This document shows positions 52,040 through 61,277 of a stretch of DNA of 64,000 nt, piece by piece. The stretch is taken from the NCBI RefSeq assembly GCF_009729415.1, contig NZ_MPKW01000005.1:248001-312000 (forward strand), read 5' to 3'. The number at the start of each line of letters is the position of its first letter. The first letter of the stretch is position 1. The stretch is from Mycolicibacterium sp. CBMA 234 (GTDB lineage: Bacteria; Actinomycetota; Actinomycetes; Mycobacteriales; Mycobacteriaceae). Below the pieces are notes generated by a model that saw only the letters and a list, made by a program, of their open reading frames with translations, was not told where the DNA came from and ran no database searches. The position numbers were made by a program, and so were the translations under genes.

Positions 52040-52657
52040 CTACGACGCGGTACGGTCCGCGGCACCCGACTCGGCCTCGATCCGACATGCGAGCATGGCT
52101 GTCCATTCCGCAAGGAAACTGTCGTCAGACACAGTGGATTCGACCCCGCTGAGCAGAACACTGATTCGGCGGCCCAACAATGCGTTGACGCCCACCAGAG
52201 CAATCGATGCGGCATCAGCTTCCGCGAGATCCGGGTTCCAGTTCTTCGCCAGATCGACAATGTCCCCAGACAACCCGTGAATCAACGCGCCGTAAGCGGC
52301 GTTGAGACGCGACGCCTGCGCTGCCGGCGTACTCGCGGCGACACCGAGAAGCTGTCGCTCTTCGTCGATCACGGCCAGCTGGTATCGCCCCAGCAGCGTG
52401 AGTTCGGTACGCAGGTCTCCAACGCCACGGAACAGGACGGAGATGTCGCGCATAGCCTGACGACGGTCCAGCTGCCGGTCAATTCCGGCCTCAAGCAACG
52501 ATTCTTTCGACTTGAAATGGTGATACAACGCGCCTGAACCAGCGGCGAGCCCTGCGGCAGCCTCGATTTGCGCGACACTTGTTGCGCGATAGCCCTGTTC
52601 ACAGAACAGGCGCATGGCCTCAACTATCAGTCGGTCGCGAGTCGACACTTCTGCCAT
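52040..52657 (-). CDS. TetR family regulator beside Lsr2 paralog
   Basis: A 205-residue TetR protein. The helix-turn-helix is at ~5-50 (T-S-V-A-Q-I-E-A-A-A-G-L-A-A-G-S-G-A-L-Y-H-H-F). The start is ATG 52657 after GAGG; the perfect palindrome AAGTAATTACTT lies at 52668-52679, 10 nt upstream, indicating autorepression. Near-copies occur upstream of the next minus-strand gene (Lsr2 paralog). This links the two as one regulatory circuit. The effector is unknown. Confidence 0.88.
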   Translation of the reverse strand: MAEVSTRDRLIVEAMRLFCEQGYRATSVAQIEAAAGLAAGSGALYHHFKSKESLLEAGIDRQLDRRQAMRDISVLFRGVGDLRTELTLLGRYQLAVIDEERQLLGVAASTPAAQASRLNAAYGALIHGLSGDIVDLAKNWNPDLAEADAASIALVGVNALLGRRISVLLSGVESTVSDDSFLAEWTAMLACRIEAESGAADRTAS

Positions 52658-52667
52658 GTACATCCTC

Positions 52668-52679
52668 AAGTAATTACTT
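52668..52679. promoter_or_regulatory. Palindrome AAGTAATTACTT, TetR autoregulatory site
   Basis: A perfect 12-bp palindrome directly upstream of the tetR ribosome-binding site. Shares the AAGTA-AN-TACTT core with 53213-53226 near the Lsr2-paralog promoter. Confidence 0.65.
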
Positions 52680-52786
52680 ATTGGCTGCGATCACAATGAC
52701 AACACTTGATGCCAGAGTACAGCCGCGTCACCTGTACGACCGGCGCCAAGACGTCTGCGAACACACTGTGAATTGCTGCCACTAAC

Positions 52787-53095
52787 TCAGTGCGCCGCGT
52801 CGAAAGCCCGCTGCACTTCGGCGGGGATACGGCCCCGGGTACCCACCGCGTGGCCGTTTTGTTGGGCCCAGGCGCGGATTCCCACGTGCTGACCGCGTGA
52901 CCCCGAAGACGATTTCTGAGTCACTCGACGTGCGCGCGTCACCCAACGGATCATCTGGCTACGCAGTGCCTGGGCGTTGTCGGCGGTCAGGTCGATCTCG
53001 TATCCGATCCCGTCAAGGCCGAACTGGACGGTCTCATCGGCGGGGGCAGTTTCGTCAACGTCGTCAACAAGGGTGACGATCGTCTTCCTGACCAT
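52787..53095 (-). CDS. Lsr2 paralog, xenogeneic silencer
   Basis: A 102-residue protein. The N-terminal dimerisation domain (V-R-K-T-I-V-T-L-V-D-D-V-D, then Y-E-I-D-L-T) and the C-terminal DNA-binding domain with the AT-hook-like R87-G-R89-I-P-A-E-V are complete. Lsr2 binds AT-rich DNA and silences horizontally acquired genes. The start is ATG 53095 after GAGGAGG. It is distinct from the housekeeping Lsr2, which lies elsewhere in mycobacteria, and is placed at the edge of the polysaccharide region. It may silence that region. Transcription appears to be controlled by the TetR palindromes upstream. Confidence 0.92.
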   Translation of the reverse strand: MVRKTIVTLVDDVDETAPADETVQFGLDGIGYEIDLTADNAQALRSQMIRWVTRARRVTQKSSSGSRGQHVGIRAWAQQNGHAVGTRGRIPAEVQRAFDAAH

Positions 53096-53195
53096 GCGTA
53101 ATTCCTCCTCGCTGATGTCCGCGACTGCGCACGGCACAACTCGTGGTTCTGACGTCGGCTCGACCGCACTTCACCTGCGCCACCCGATCGCCCAC

Positions 53196-53226
53196 TAGTT
53201 ACTTGATTTTACCAAGTAACTACTTG
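53196..53226. promoter_or_regulatory. Overlapping operator array upstream of Lsr2 paralog
   Basis: TAGTTACTTG (53196-53205) and CAAGTAACTA (53213-53222) form a perfect 10-bp inverted repeat. The right arm is also half of the palindrome CAAGTA-AC-TACTTG (53213-53226). TAAAAT (minus strand, 53206-53211), a candidate -10, lies between the arms. The core matches the site upstream of tetR. Confidence 0.65.
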
Positions 53227-53994
53227 ACACGTGCGGTTAGGCCGCACCCTGGGCCCGCCCCACCAACCGACAATGCCACCATCCCCCGGCAGGCACCTGC
53301 GGATCGCCTCGATTGGCCGCCCGCGAATCCCCAGATCCACCAACGGTTTTGTTCGCTGGTCGCCGATGCGTCAGGCAAGTGGCAGGTGCGACCAACGCCA
53401 CCGCGGGACTGCCGAGCGTTGCGGCTGACCCAAACTCGACCATTTGCTGTATCGCCAACCGCCAGTACCTAACTATCACCATCTAGACGTACGTATAGGA
53501 CTAACTGCAGATGAGAGCGCCTGCTGGCGACGCTCCTGATCATTGCCCAGTTCGTAACACTTGGGTTGGTCACACGAGTCAGTTGACCGAGTTCACCTGC
53601 AGTCTGCTGCGTCGAGCAGTCGTCCGACACCGCCCTACGGGTGGACAACAGCACCCGTAGACGGCGGCGCGCGATGCATTTCCGCACCCCAGAAGCCCTC
53701 TGATACGCCGCCGGATCGCTTGATCAACGCAGGTCGTCACCCACTTCGCCGCCGTTTGTCGCTCCATCCGCCCACTTGTGACGAGCACAACAGCTGCTGA
53801 TCGGAGCGCGTTGCTTGCTTGAAGCAGACCTTAGGTATAAATTTGCTGAAATTAACTTTGTAAACATTTGTGCGACAGGCATGAGGCTCCACGAAACGAG
53901 CAGTTGCTAGCAAATCCACGAGCGAGGCCACCCGACATGCCGGGGAACGCAGCAGCCGCCCGTATCCAGCCAAGTAGAGAGCCGATCAGCAACT
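53227..53994. other. Long intergenic region with AT-rich site
   Basis: About 770 bp with no supported gene between the Lsr2 paralog and the sugar transferase. The right part is AT-rich (around 53826-53872) and contains AATTTGCTGAAATT (53840-53853), a motif found again upstream of the Wzz-like gene. It probably holds the promoter for the polysaccharide genes and an Lsr2 nucleation site. Confidence 0.5.
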
Positions 53995-55569
53995 ATGGGG
54001 ACGTCAACGAGCATAAATCCCTATGCGGCCAGCAAATTGACCATGGCCGGCCAGCACGCCGATACCAGCGCAGTTCTCGCGCATGAACTACCGATCACCG
54101 CGCCGCGCAGGCACCGCGGCCGCTCAACACGTGAGCTGCGCCACGCAAAACTCGCCCGAAAACTTGTTTTCAGCGATGCCATAATTATTTGCTGGTCTTT
54201 GCTGCTCGGTCAAACAATCCGATTCGGCACTTCCCCCGATCACCCGGCCTACGTGTCACACGACGCCGGTGCACACATTCGCTATGTCGCGGTATCAGCC
54301 ACCATCGCCGTGCTCTGGATGGGATTCCTGGCACTGGGCAGCCGCTCGCCCAAAGTCGTAGGCCGGGGTACCGACGAATACATCACGCTCGTCGCCGCCA
54401 CCCTCCAGCTCTTCGGCCTCGTCGCCATCACCGAGACGTTCTTCCGCATCGACCTCTCCCGCGGCTACCTCGCAATAGCGCTGCCCACCGGCCTCATCGG
54501 CCTGATCGGCACTCGCATGTTGTGGCGTCACATCACCAGCACGCAGCGGCAACTCGGCCTCAACCAGGATCGGCTCCTCATCGTCGGCGCCACCAGCGCT
54601 GCCCACGACATCGCGACCGAATTCGCAAAAGATCCCTGGGCCGGCTACCACATCGTCGGGATCTGCACCCCGCTCGGCCCGACGCACCCCGATGAAGTCC
54701 TCACCGTCGCCGGGAGCGATATCCCCATCGTCGGCACCGATGAAGCCATCCTCAACGCCGTCTCGCGCACCGGCGTCGATACTGTCGCTCTCGCCGCGAC
54801 CCACCACCTCCGGCCCACCGACATTCGCCGACTCATGTGGGAACTTGACGAACTAGGTGTCGACCTGATGGTCGCTCCCGGGCTCATCGACATCACCAAC
54901 CAACGCCTCACCAGTCGTCCCGTCGCAGGCATGGCCATCTTCGAAATCGCCAAACCTCAGTACAGCCGTGCCAATTCACTCATCAAGCGAACCTTCGACC
55001 TCGTGTTCACTGTCGTAGCGCTCGCTGCCATTGCACCCGTCATGCTCATCGCCGCCCTGGCCGTGAAAATCACCAGCCCCGGCCCCATCTTCTACAAATC
55101 CGAACGCATCGGCATCGATGGCAAGCCCTTCCGGATGATCAAATTCCGCAGCATGTACGCCGACGCCGACGCCCGGCAAGCCGACCTCGTCGACGCCAAC
55201 GGCGGCAACGCAGTCTTCTTCAAGATCAAGGACGATCCCCGAGTTACCAAGGTCGGCAAGATCATTCGCAAGTTCAGCATCGACGAACTCCCCCAGTTCT
55301 TCAATGTCCTCATCGGCGACATGAGCGTCGTCGGCCCGCGCCCGCAGGTCCGCCGCGAAGTCGATACCTACGACGACCTCGTCAGTCGCCGACTGGCCGT
55401 CAAACCCGGCCTCACCGGACTCTGGCAGATCAGCGGCCGCTCCGACCTCGAGGTCGACGACGCCCTCCGTCTCGACCTCACTTACGTCGAGAATTGGTCA
55501 CTGTCGCAGGACATCCTGATCATCGCCAAGACCATCCGCACAGTCCTCACCGGCGACGGCGCCTACTGA
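53995..55569 (+). CDS. Polyprenyl-phosphate sugar-1-phosphate transferase (WcaJ/WbaP type)
   Basis: A 524-residue membrane enzyme. About five spans are in ~50-185, a Rossmann-like middle (L-L-I-V-G-A-T-S-A-A-H) follows, and the C-terminal bacterial sugar-transferase domain runs from ~331: K-R-T-F-D-L-V-F, K-S-E-R-I-G, P-F-R-M-I-K-F-R-S-M, D-E-L-P-Q-F, V-G-P-R-P and P-G-L-T-G-L-W-Q-I-S-G-R. It transfers a sugar phosphate to undecaprenyl/decaprenyl phosphate, the first step of exopolysaccharide repeat synthesis. Start 53995 is used; 54043 is possible. It is the defining gene of the polysaccharide region. Confidence 0.93.
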   Translation: MGTSTSINPYAASKLTMAGQHADTSAVLAHELPITAPRRHRGRSTRELRHAKLARKLVFSDAIIICWSLLLGQTIRFGTSPDHPAYVSHDAGAHIRYVAVSATIAVLWMGFLALGSRSPKVVGRGTDEYITLVAATLQLFGLVAITETFFRIDLSRGYLAIALPTGLIGLIGTRMLWRHITSTQRQLGLNQDRLLIVGATSAAHDIATEFAKDPWAGYHIVGICTPLGPTHPDEVLTVAGSDIPIVGTDEAILNAVSRTGVDTVALAATHHLRPTDIRRLMWELDELGVDLMVAPGLIDITNQRLTSRPVAGMAIFEIAKPQYSRANSLIKRTFDLVFTVVALAAIAPVMLIAALAVKITSPGPIFYKSERIGIDGKPFRMIKFRSMYADADARQADLVDANGGNAVFFKIKDDPRVTKVGKIIRKFSIDELPQFFNVLIGDMSVVGPRPQVRREVDTYDDLVSRRLAVKPGLTGLWQISGRSDLEVDDALRLDLTYVENWSLSQDILIIAKTIRTVLTGDGAY

Positions 55570-55595
55570 ACCTAGGGTTCAACACCCCCGCTGGC

Positions 55596-55621
55596 CCTGG
55601 GCCCCGCCGGGCGGGTCCAGG
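55596..55621 (+). terminator. Candidate terminator after sugar transferase
   Basis: CCTGGGCCC (55596-55604) pairs with GGGTCCAGG (55613-55621), with one G-U pair and an 8-nt loop, 27 nt after the stop. Confidence 0.4.
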
Positions 55622-55836
55622 TATGGTTGGCAACCGCACCGGCACGGCCCCTTGCCGCCGACGACCACCGGTATCCAACCGCATCGTCCCAAGCGGTCAC
55701 GGCGCCGAGCAAGCAAACATGTAGCCGGGGGCCGCGCGAGCCGGCTTGCACCAGGCGCGTACACCGCACCGCACCGCGGTGGCCGTAAGAAGAGAAGCGA
55801 AATACGCATCTTGGCAAAGAATTTCTGAAGGTCTGC

Positions 55837-55867
55837 ATTTTCGGCATACTGCGCATTTCCCGCAAAT
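55837..55867. promoter_or_regulatory. AT-rich motif pair upstream of secreted multidomain gene
   Basis: ATTTTCGGCATA (55837-55848) and ATTTCCCGCAAAT (55855-55867) resemble the motif ATTTCNGCAAAT found at 53841-53852 (reverse strand) and 60611-60622. The ~470-bp gap 55570-56038 holds no supported gene. Confidence 0.45.
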
Positions 55868-56038
55868 TGCGTCGTCCACTGCCGGTTATGGCGAATTATT
55901 GCGCGGTCCGACGCGCCGAATCACGCAAGATTGTTTTCCCAAACGCGGAACATCGCGACAAAATGCTCGGCATCATCACTGCGACAAATACGGGTCGAAC
56001 AGCCTGAGGGCCAGGCGCAGCGTTGGAAGGTCGAGCAA

Positions 56039-59000
56039 ATGGACATCACATTGTGCGTCGGGCGCGTGGGCGCGCTGGCGGTTGCCCTCGGCGTCGGGGT
56101 GGCCATCGCCAGTCCCCCGGCCACAGCGTTCGCTGAAGCAGATTCGACTGCTACACAATCGAATTCGTCGAATCCACTCACCAAGAACAACGCACCCAAA
56201 ATCCGGGGCATCAAAGCCGGTCCGAGCGAGGACGGTACCCGCAAGAACAGCACGGCCAAAAGTCCAGCACGGAACGATAAGCCCACTCCGGCGCAGCCCC
56301 GGCCCGCCGAGTCCACCAGCACCAAGTCGCCGACCCTGAAAAAGCCGGCAACCGCTGGACAGCCAAAATCCGTTGTAGCGCAGAGTAATCCGCGGACCAT
56401 GTCCAATCCGGCACAATCAGCGCCGTCGCCCGACAACGGCGCGCCACGCCCCAATACGGTCGCAGCCCAACGCCCCGTGCCGGCACCCGTATCCATGGCA
56501 GCGGTAGGCGGGGGTGTTACGTCTGTGCCCGTTGCCGAGTACCGGACTTCCTCTGCGCCAACCAATCCGCTCGTCAGGTTCGTTTCGAGGACGCTAGGTC
56601 TAACGATCAGTGCGCCCCCACGGAACGTACCCGCCGTGCCGGCAGACTCGCTGCTGTCGAGCGTGCTGGCGTGGGCACGCCGCCAGCTGAACCCAAGTGT
56701 CCCGGCTGGAACCCCAAAGCCGGCGACCTCCGTTGTGGTCGGTTCAGCACCGACAGCATCGCCGACGCAGCTGGCACCGGACCAGACGACCGGCGTGGTC
56801 ACCGGCTCGATCAACGGCACCAGCGCCGCGGGAACCACCGTGCGCTACCAACTCTCCGGAGTGGCACCGACCAGTGGCTCTGTCGTCGTGGATGCCACGA
56901 CGGGCACCTACACCTACACCCCGAGTTCCGTCGGCCGGACGCTCGCAGGGCTCAAAACGACTGCCACCGTTGACACCTTCACGGTGTCGGTCAGCAACAA
57001 CGAGGCCTCCACACAAGCGACCGTCAACGTCCCGGTACTGCCCACGGCCATCGTCACCTCGATATCGACCACTGCGGTCGGCGCAAACCCGATTGGCATA
57101 GCAGTCACCGGCACCAAGGTGTACGTCGCCAACTCGGGCGGTTCCACGCTGTCCGTGATCGATCGGAACACCGGCGTGGTCGTGAACATCCCGGTAACCA
57201 GTGGGCCGACATCGGTGGCAGTCAGCCCGGACGGCAGTCGCGCGTATGTGGGCGGCAATGGCGCGGTGTCGGTGGTAAATCTCGACACGAACACAGTGAC
57301 GGCCACGGTGAAAACCAACGGCGGCAGCGTCTATGGCATCACCGTCGCCGCCACCGGGCAGCTGGTGTACGTATCCAATTCGGGGAACAACTCGATATCG
57401 GTCATCGACACCTCCACTTCGACTCCCACCGTGATCACCACGATCAGCGTCGGCAAAAGCCCTCGCGCAGTGGCACTCTCGGCCGACGGCTCCCGGTTGT
57501 ACGTCGCGAACTGGAGCTCCAAGTCGATCTCCGTGATCGACACGACGACCAACAAAACAGTGGGTTCACAAATCTCGGTCGGCAGTAATCCCTTCGGGGT
57601 TGCCGTATCTCAGGACGGCTCCCGGGTGTACGTGTCGAACAACGGCAGCAACTCGGTATCGGTGATCGACGCGGTCGCCGCTAAGTCGGTGGCGACGATC
57701 TCGGTGGGGAGCCAGCCACTCGGCATCACCCTGAGCCCCGACGGCAGCATGCTGTATGTCGCAAACGGCCCCGACACGGTGTCGGCGATCAACACGAATA
57801 CCAATACCGTGGTGAAGACCATCACGGTGGATTCCACGCCCGAGACGAATTGGCATGACATCGCGTTCAGCCCGGATGGAAGTCAGATATACGTGTCCGA
57901 CAAGGCCGATAATGTGGTCCGCGTGCTGAACGTCGTCAATCCGCCCGTGGCCGGAATACCCACTATCGGCACCCCCGACCCGGCCAACGGCGCCGTCACC
58001 GGCAACCTGAATTTCACCAATCCCAACCGAGATCCGCTGACGTACACCGTCACTGCGCCGAGCACCGGCACTGTGACCGTGACCTCGACCGGTGAATTCA
58101 CCTTTACCCCGACCCAGGCAGCCCGAAATGCCGCCGCGCAAACCACGGTCACCACGTCCACGACCTTCACCGTCACTGCCAGCGCCGGCGCGCTGAGCAC
58201 AACAATTTCGGTTGAAGTGCCGATTCTGCCGTCCACCACCGCGGCACCGACGGTGCCGTACTTGAATGCGGCTAGCTGGTTATGGAACGTGGTGCAGAGC
58301 GGCGCTGTGCTGGGCAGCAATTCAGCGGCATGGACCGCGATGATCTCGGGTGGCCAGCACGTCTTCGATATCAACGCCTACGGTGTCACCGTCGTCGATG
58401 CCTCGTCGATCACTGCGAATACGCCGCGCTACACCATCAAATTCACCAACTCGCCGGCCTGGGGCCCCAGCCCATTCGGGACCTACACGGTGCCAATTCC
58501 GTTGGGCACGGTCGTGCCGTCCGGCAGCGACGGCCACTTGGTCATCGTCGACCCGACCACCAATCAGGTCTTCGGACTGTGGCAGGCCAAGTACAACGCG
58601 AAGACCGACACCTGGTCGGCGTCATGGGGCGGCATGACATCGTTGTCCGGCAACGGAATTGACACCACCGGCTCGGCCACTGCTACGGGGTTCTCCCGGC
58701 TGGCGGGGATCGTGAGGGCCGACGAGTTCAGCACCGCGGTGGCGGGCAACACCGGGCTGAACCATGCACTGTTCTTCTCGTCGTCGTTCGCGGCCGACTC
58801 CTTCGTCTACCCGGCGGTCAAATCCGACGCGATGGCGCCGAACCCCTTGATCCCGATGGGGACCCGGTTCATCCTTGACCCGTCGATCAACGTCGATGCC
58901 ATTCCGGGTATCACCCCAGGAGAGAAAGTCATTGCCAAGACCCTGCAGACCTACGGCGGATACATCGCAGATGCCGGCTCCGCGCCGCTCGCGCTGATCG

Positions 59001-59128
59001 GCGAACTCAGTCCGGGGAACACGCCCTATACGGCGGCGGGAATCGGGTGGGACTACTACGACATGTCCAAGATTCCGTGGAAATCCCTGCAGTTCCTGGC
59101 CAGCTGGAACGGTGCCGGCCCGACGTAA
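56039..59128 (+). CDS. Secreted multidomain protein: Ig-like, YVTN propeller, novel C-terminal domain
   Basis: A 1029-residue exported protein. The signal G-R-V-G-A-L-A-V-A-L-G-V-G is shared with the 49731 protein. Pro/Ser/Lys-rich linkers follow to ~230. A cadherin/VCBS-like domain is at ~251-337 (T-G-T-Y-T-Y-T-P), a YVTN-type beta-propeller with about seven blades at ~335-637 (V-Y-V-A-N, S-V-I-D, S-P-D-G-S) and a second VCBS-like domain at ~655-730. The C-terminal domain (~741-1029) is not recognised and recurs twice downstream. Start ATG 56039. It is probably a surface protein involved in binding or modifying the polysaccharide. Confidence 0.75.
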   Translation: MDITLCVGRVGALAVALGVGVAIASPPATAFAEADSTATQSNSSNPLTKNNAPKIRGIKAGPSEDGTRKNSTAKSPARNDKPTPAQPRPAESTSTKSPTLKKPATAGQPKSVVAQSNPRTMSNPAQSAPSPDNGAPRPNTVAAQRPVPAPVSMAAVGGGVTSVPVAEYRTSSAPTNPLVRFVSRTLGLTISAPPRNVPAVPADSLLSSVLAWARRQLNPSVPAGTPKPATSVVVGSAPTASPTQLAPDQTTGVVTGSINGTSAAGTTVRYQLSGVAPTSGSVVVDATTGTYTYTPSSVGRTLAGLKTTATVDTFTVSVSNNEASTQATVNVPVLPTAIVTSISTTAVGANPIGIAVTGTKVYVANSGGSTLSVIDRNTGVVVNIPVTSGPTSVAVSPDGSRAYVGGNGAVSVVNLDTNTVTATVKTNGGSVYGITVAATGQLVYVSNSGNNSISVIDTSTSTPTVITTISVGKSPRAVALSADGSRLYVANWSSKSISVIDTTTNKTVGSQISVGSNPFGVAVSQDGSRVYVSNNGSNSVSVIDAVAAKSVATISVGSQPLGITLSPDGSMLYVANGPDTVSAINTNTNTVVKTITVDSTPETNWHDIAFSPDGSQIYVSDKADNVVRVLNVVNPPVAGIPTIGTPDPANGAVTGNLNFTNPNRDPLTYTVTAPSTGTVTVTSTGEFTFTPTQAARNAAAQTTVTTSTTFTVTASAGALSTTISVEVPILPSTTAAPTVPYLNAASWLWNVVQSGAVLGSNSAAWTAMISGGQHVFDINAYGVTVVDASSITANTPRYTIKFTNSPAWGPSPFGTYTVPIPLGTVVPSGSDGHLVIVDPTTNQVFGLWQAKYNAKTDTWSASWGGMTSLSGNGIDTTGSATATGFSRLAGIVRADEFSTAVAGNTGLNHALFFSSSFAADSFVYPAVKSDAMAPNPLIPMGTRFILDPSINVDAIPGITPGEKVIAKTLQTYGGYIADAGSAPLALIGELSPGNTPYTAAGIGWDYYDMSKIPWKSLQFLASWNGAGPT

Positions 59129-59152
59129 TGCCGCGAGGCGCTCTAACGACGA

Positions 59153-60430
59153 TCAACCGAGCGCGAAAGCCTGGTCATAGCAAGCGAATACAGCCTCTCG
59201 CGCGAAAGTGGATTCGAATTGTCCACGCGCACCGTCAGATACCGCGCGGTTCCGTCCAGGATCAGTCAGCTCGCACAGGGCATCTGCGAACTGCGCCGGC
59301 TGATCGGCGACCAAGATTCCGTTGGCCGCACCGGTGGCAAACCCGTCCGCGCCAACGCCCGTCGACACCACTGGTAGTCCACGTCCAAGTGCCTCAATCA
59401 CTTTCAGTTTGATCCCCGACCCGAATCGCAGGTAATTGATCAAGCCGGATGCCGAACGCAACACCTCAGTGAGGTCGTCGACGTAACCCTCCAGCGTCAC
59501 AGACCCACCGCACCGCGCGACCGTCTCGGTCAGTTCCCGACTGCAGTCGCGGCCGATGATGCGCAGCCGCGCCGCCGGCATCCGAGTCAGCACGGTCGGC
59601 CAGACGTCAGCCAGGAAGGCACGCACGCCATCCTCGTTGTGCGGCAACGACAACAAGCCGACAAAGACGAAGTCCGGCGCTCCGCGGTACTGCCGCTCAC
59701 GGTATGTCGGCGGCCGAACCAACGGCGGCACAGCCATGACATCGACCGCACCGCGACCTGCGACCCTCGCGGCCAAACGGGCAGCCTCCCCATCGTTGAC
59801 TAGAAGATTTCTACGGAATCGCAATGCCGCGCGGTCCTCGCTACGCCTGGCCAGCGCGGCTTCCATCCGAAGGAGCGCCCGTTGCGGTAACCGACTGTCC
59901 GCCAACGGCCGCAGCGGGCCGGGCACATGCTGAGCAAAGTTGCCCAGCGGACGGATTTTCACGTCGGGATAGCGATCACCCGCGTCAAGCATGGCGGCAT
60001 AGCGCTCGGAAAACAGATCATCGAGGTAGCACAGTTGGCGATTGGCATGTGCCCCATCGGCATACTGCGCCATGCGGATGGTGTCGTAGATCTCGAGATC
60101 CGGGCCGATCCGGTCGAGTGTTTCAGCCAGCGCGCGGCTGACCTCCGGCGAGTACAACAGCGACTCCTGCAGAGTCCCACGTCCGGTCGGTACGCGGCCG
60201 GCTACCGCGGCCAGGGCGGCCTTCCGACTCGGTCGCGGTAACGCGTGCAACGTGATTGGGAACTCCGGCTGCGGCTGGCCACCGACCAGTAGGTAGTGCA
60301 CGTCCCGCGGGCCCAGCCGATCGCGGAAATACTCCACGAAACCGGCCAGCACGACCTTCTTGCCAGCGTCGGTCGGATATGGATCGACCGCGCTCATCAG
60401 CATCACCGACACCGCACAACCTGCCTTCAC
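59153..60430 (-). CDS. GT4-type glycosyltransferase
   Basis: A 425-residue GT-B glycosyltransferase. The C-terminal nucleotide-sugar domain has F-V-G-L-L-S, L-R-I-I-G, and G-S-G-I-K-L-K-V-I-E-A-L-G-R-G-L-P-V-V-S-T with the conserved glutamate. The N-terminal domain begins D-P-Y-P-T-D-A-G-K-K-V. It resembles enzymes that extend surface polysaccharides. It is the only minus-strand gene of this cluster and ends 24 nt from the secreted multidomain gene. Confidence 0.88.
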   Translation of the reverse strand: MKAGCAVSVMLMSAVDPYPTDAGKKVVLAGFVEYFRDRLGPRDVHYLLVGGQPQPEFPITLHALPRPSRKAALAAVAGRVPTGRGTLQESLLYSPEVSRALAETLDRIGPDLEIYDTIRMAQYADGAHANRQLCYLDDLFSERYAAMLDAGDRYPDVKIRPLGNFAQHVPGPLRPLADSRLPQRALLRMEAALARRSEDRAALRFRRNLLVNDGEAARLAARVAGRGAVDVMAVPPLVRPPTYRERQYRGAPDFVFVGLLSLPHNEDGVRAFLADVWPTVLTRMPAARLRIIGRDCSRELTETVARCGGSVTLEGYVDDLTEVLRSASGLINYLRFGSGIKLKVIEALGRGLPVVSTGVGADGFATGAANGILVADQPAQFADALCELTDPGRNRAVSDGARGQFESTFAREAVFACYDQAFALG

Positions 60431-60610
60431 TTTTTCAGCTGTGTGACCAAATCAAACACACTGTGGTGACGACGCGATCGGCGCCCAGGTCTGTCAACGA
60501 CCCCAGCCGAGCCTAAGACCTTCCGCCAACCTGGCGTCCCGCTCCACTGATATTCGCTAAGTGGACACTTGATAACATGTCGACCAAGGCAAAATTCGCA
60601 AAGTAGTGCA

Positions 60611-60622
60611 ATTTCGGCAAAT
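60611..60622. promoter_or_regulatory. AT-rich motif ATTTCGGCAAAT
   Basis: Lies 69-80 nt upstream of the Wzz-like start in the divergent gap shared with the glycosyltransferase at 60430. It matches 53841-53852 at 11 of 12 positions on the reverse strand. Similar AATTCGCAAAG occurs at 60593-60603. Confidence 0.45.
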
Positions 60623-60690
60623 CTCGGACCGGCTCAGCTCACCCGACCGGTCGACCGCCGGTTGGCAGGATCATGCGGAAAGGACCGTCC

Positions 60691-61266
60691 ATGAGCCGCT
60701 CAGATCGTTTGTGGCTGAACCCAATTGTCGCAATCTGCGCGGTTATCGGCGTCATCGCAGGTGGTATCGCCGGAGCGCTATTCCCGATTTCGGTGACTTA
60801 TCGCGCGACAGCGCAAATCGCCATGGTTCCTGGGCCCGGCCTGACCACCGCGGAATCGTCGGCCTACTGGGAAATCCTCACGCACGGCCAGGTTTCGCGC
60901 ACTGCAGCGGCGGTGTTCTCTGATCCACGCTGGACCGCCGGCGCCGTTTCGGCTGCTGGGGTCAGCGCATCCGATCTCAAACTGACAGCCGGCGCGGTGC
61001 CGGATACCACCATGGTTTCGATCACGGCTGACGCGCCGACCCGGCACGCCGCCGACGCTGCGGTGGCACATCTCATCGAGAACGCAATGCCCGAGGTGAG
61101 CGCGGTCTCCGCCCCGTTCCACGTTCGGGTCGTATCACCGCCTGACGGCGGGACCGCGGTGGCGACTTCCAGAACGCAGGTGATCCTGGCCGGCGTACTC
61201 GGCGGCCTGGTGGTTGGCAGCGCACTCGGAATCGGCCGCACTTGGCTTCGCACGCGTGAGCGGTGA
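60691..61266 (+). CDS. Wzz/YveK-like polysaccharide chain-length protein
   Basis: A 191-residue membrane protein. The N-terminal span is at ~17-39 and the C-terminal span at ~167-189. The extracytoplasmic domain between them (Y-R-A-T-A-Q-I-A-M-V-P at its start; D-T-T-M-V-S-I-T-A) has the layout of Wzz proteins that set polymer length. No kinase domain is fused. The start is ATG 60691 after GGAAAGGA. It is in the cluster with the sugar transferase and glycosyltransferases. Confidence 0.78.
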   Translation: MSRSDRLWLNPIVAICAVIGVIAGGIAGALFPISVTYRATAQIAMVPGPGLTTAESSAYWEILTHGQVSRTAAAVFSDPRWTAGAVSAAGVSASDLKLTAGAVPDTTMVSITADAPTRHAADAAVAHLIENAMPEVSAVSAPFHVRVVSPPDGGTAVATSRTQVILAGVLGGLVVGSALGIGRTWLRTRER

Positions 61267-61277
61267 CTGTTAGGCCT

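Noticed and set aside
53227..53820. Possible tRNA or attachment site at the left edge of the polysaccharide region
   Set aside because: No cloverleaf, CCA end or flanking duplicated sequence could be found, and there is no integrase in the window.
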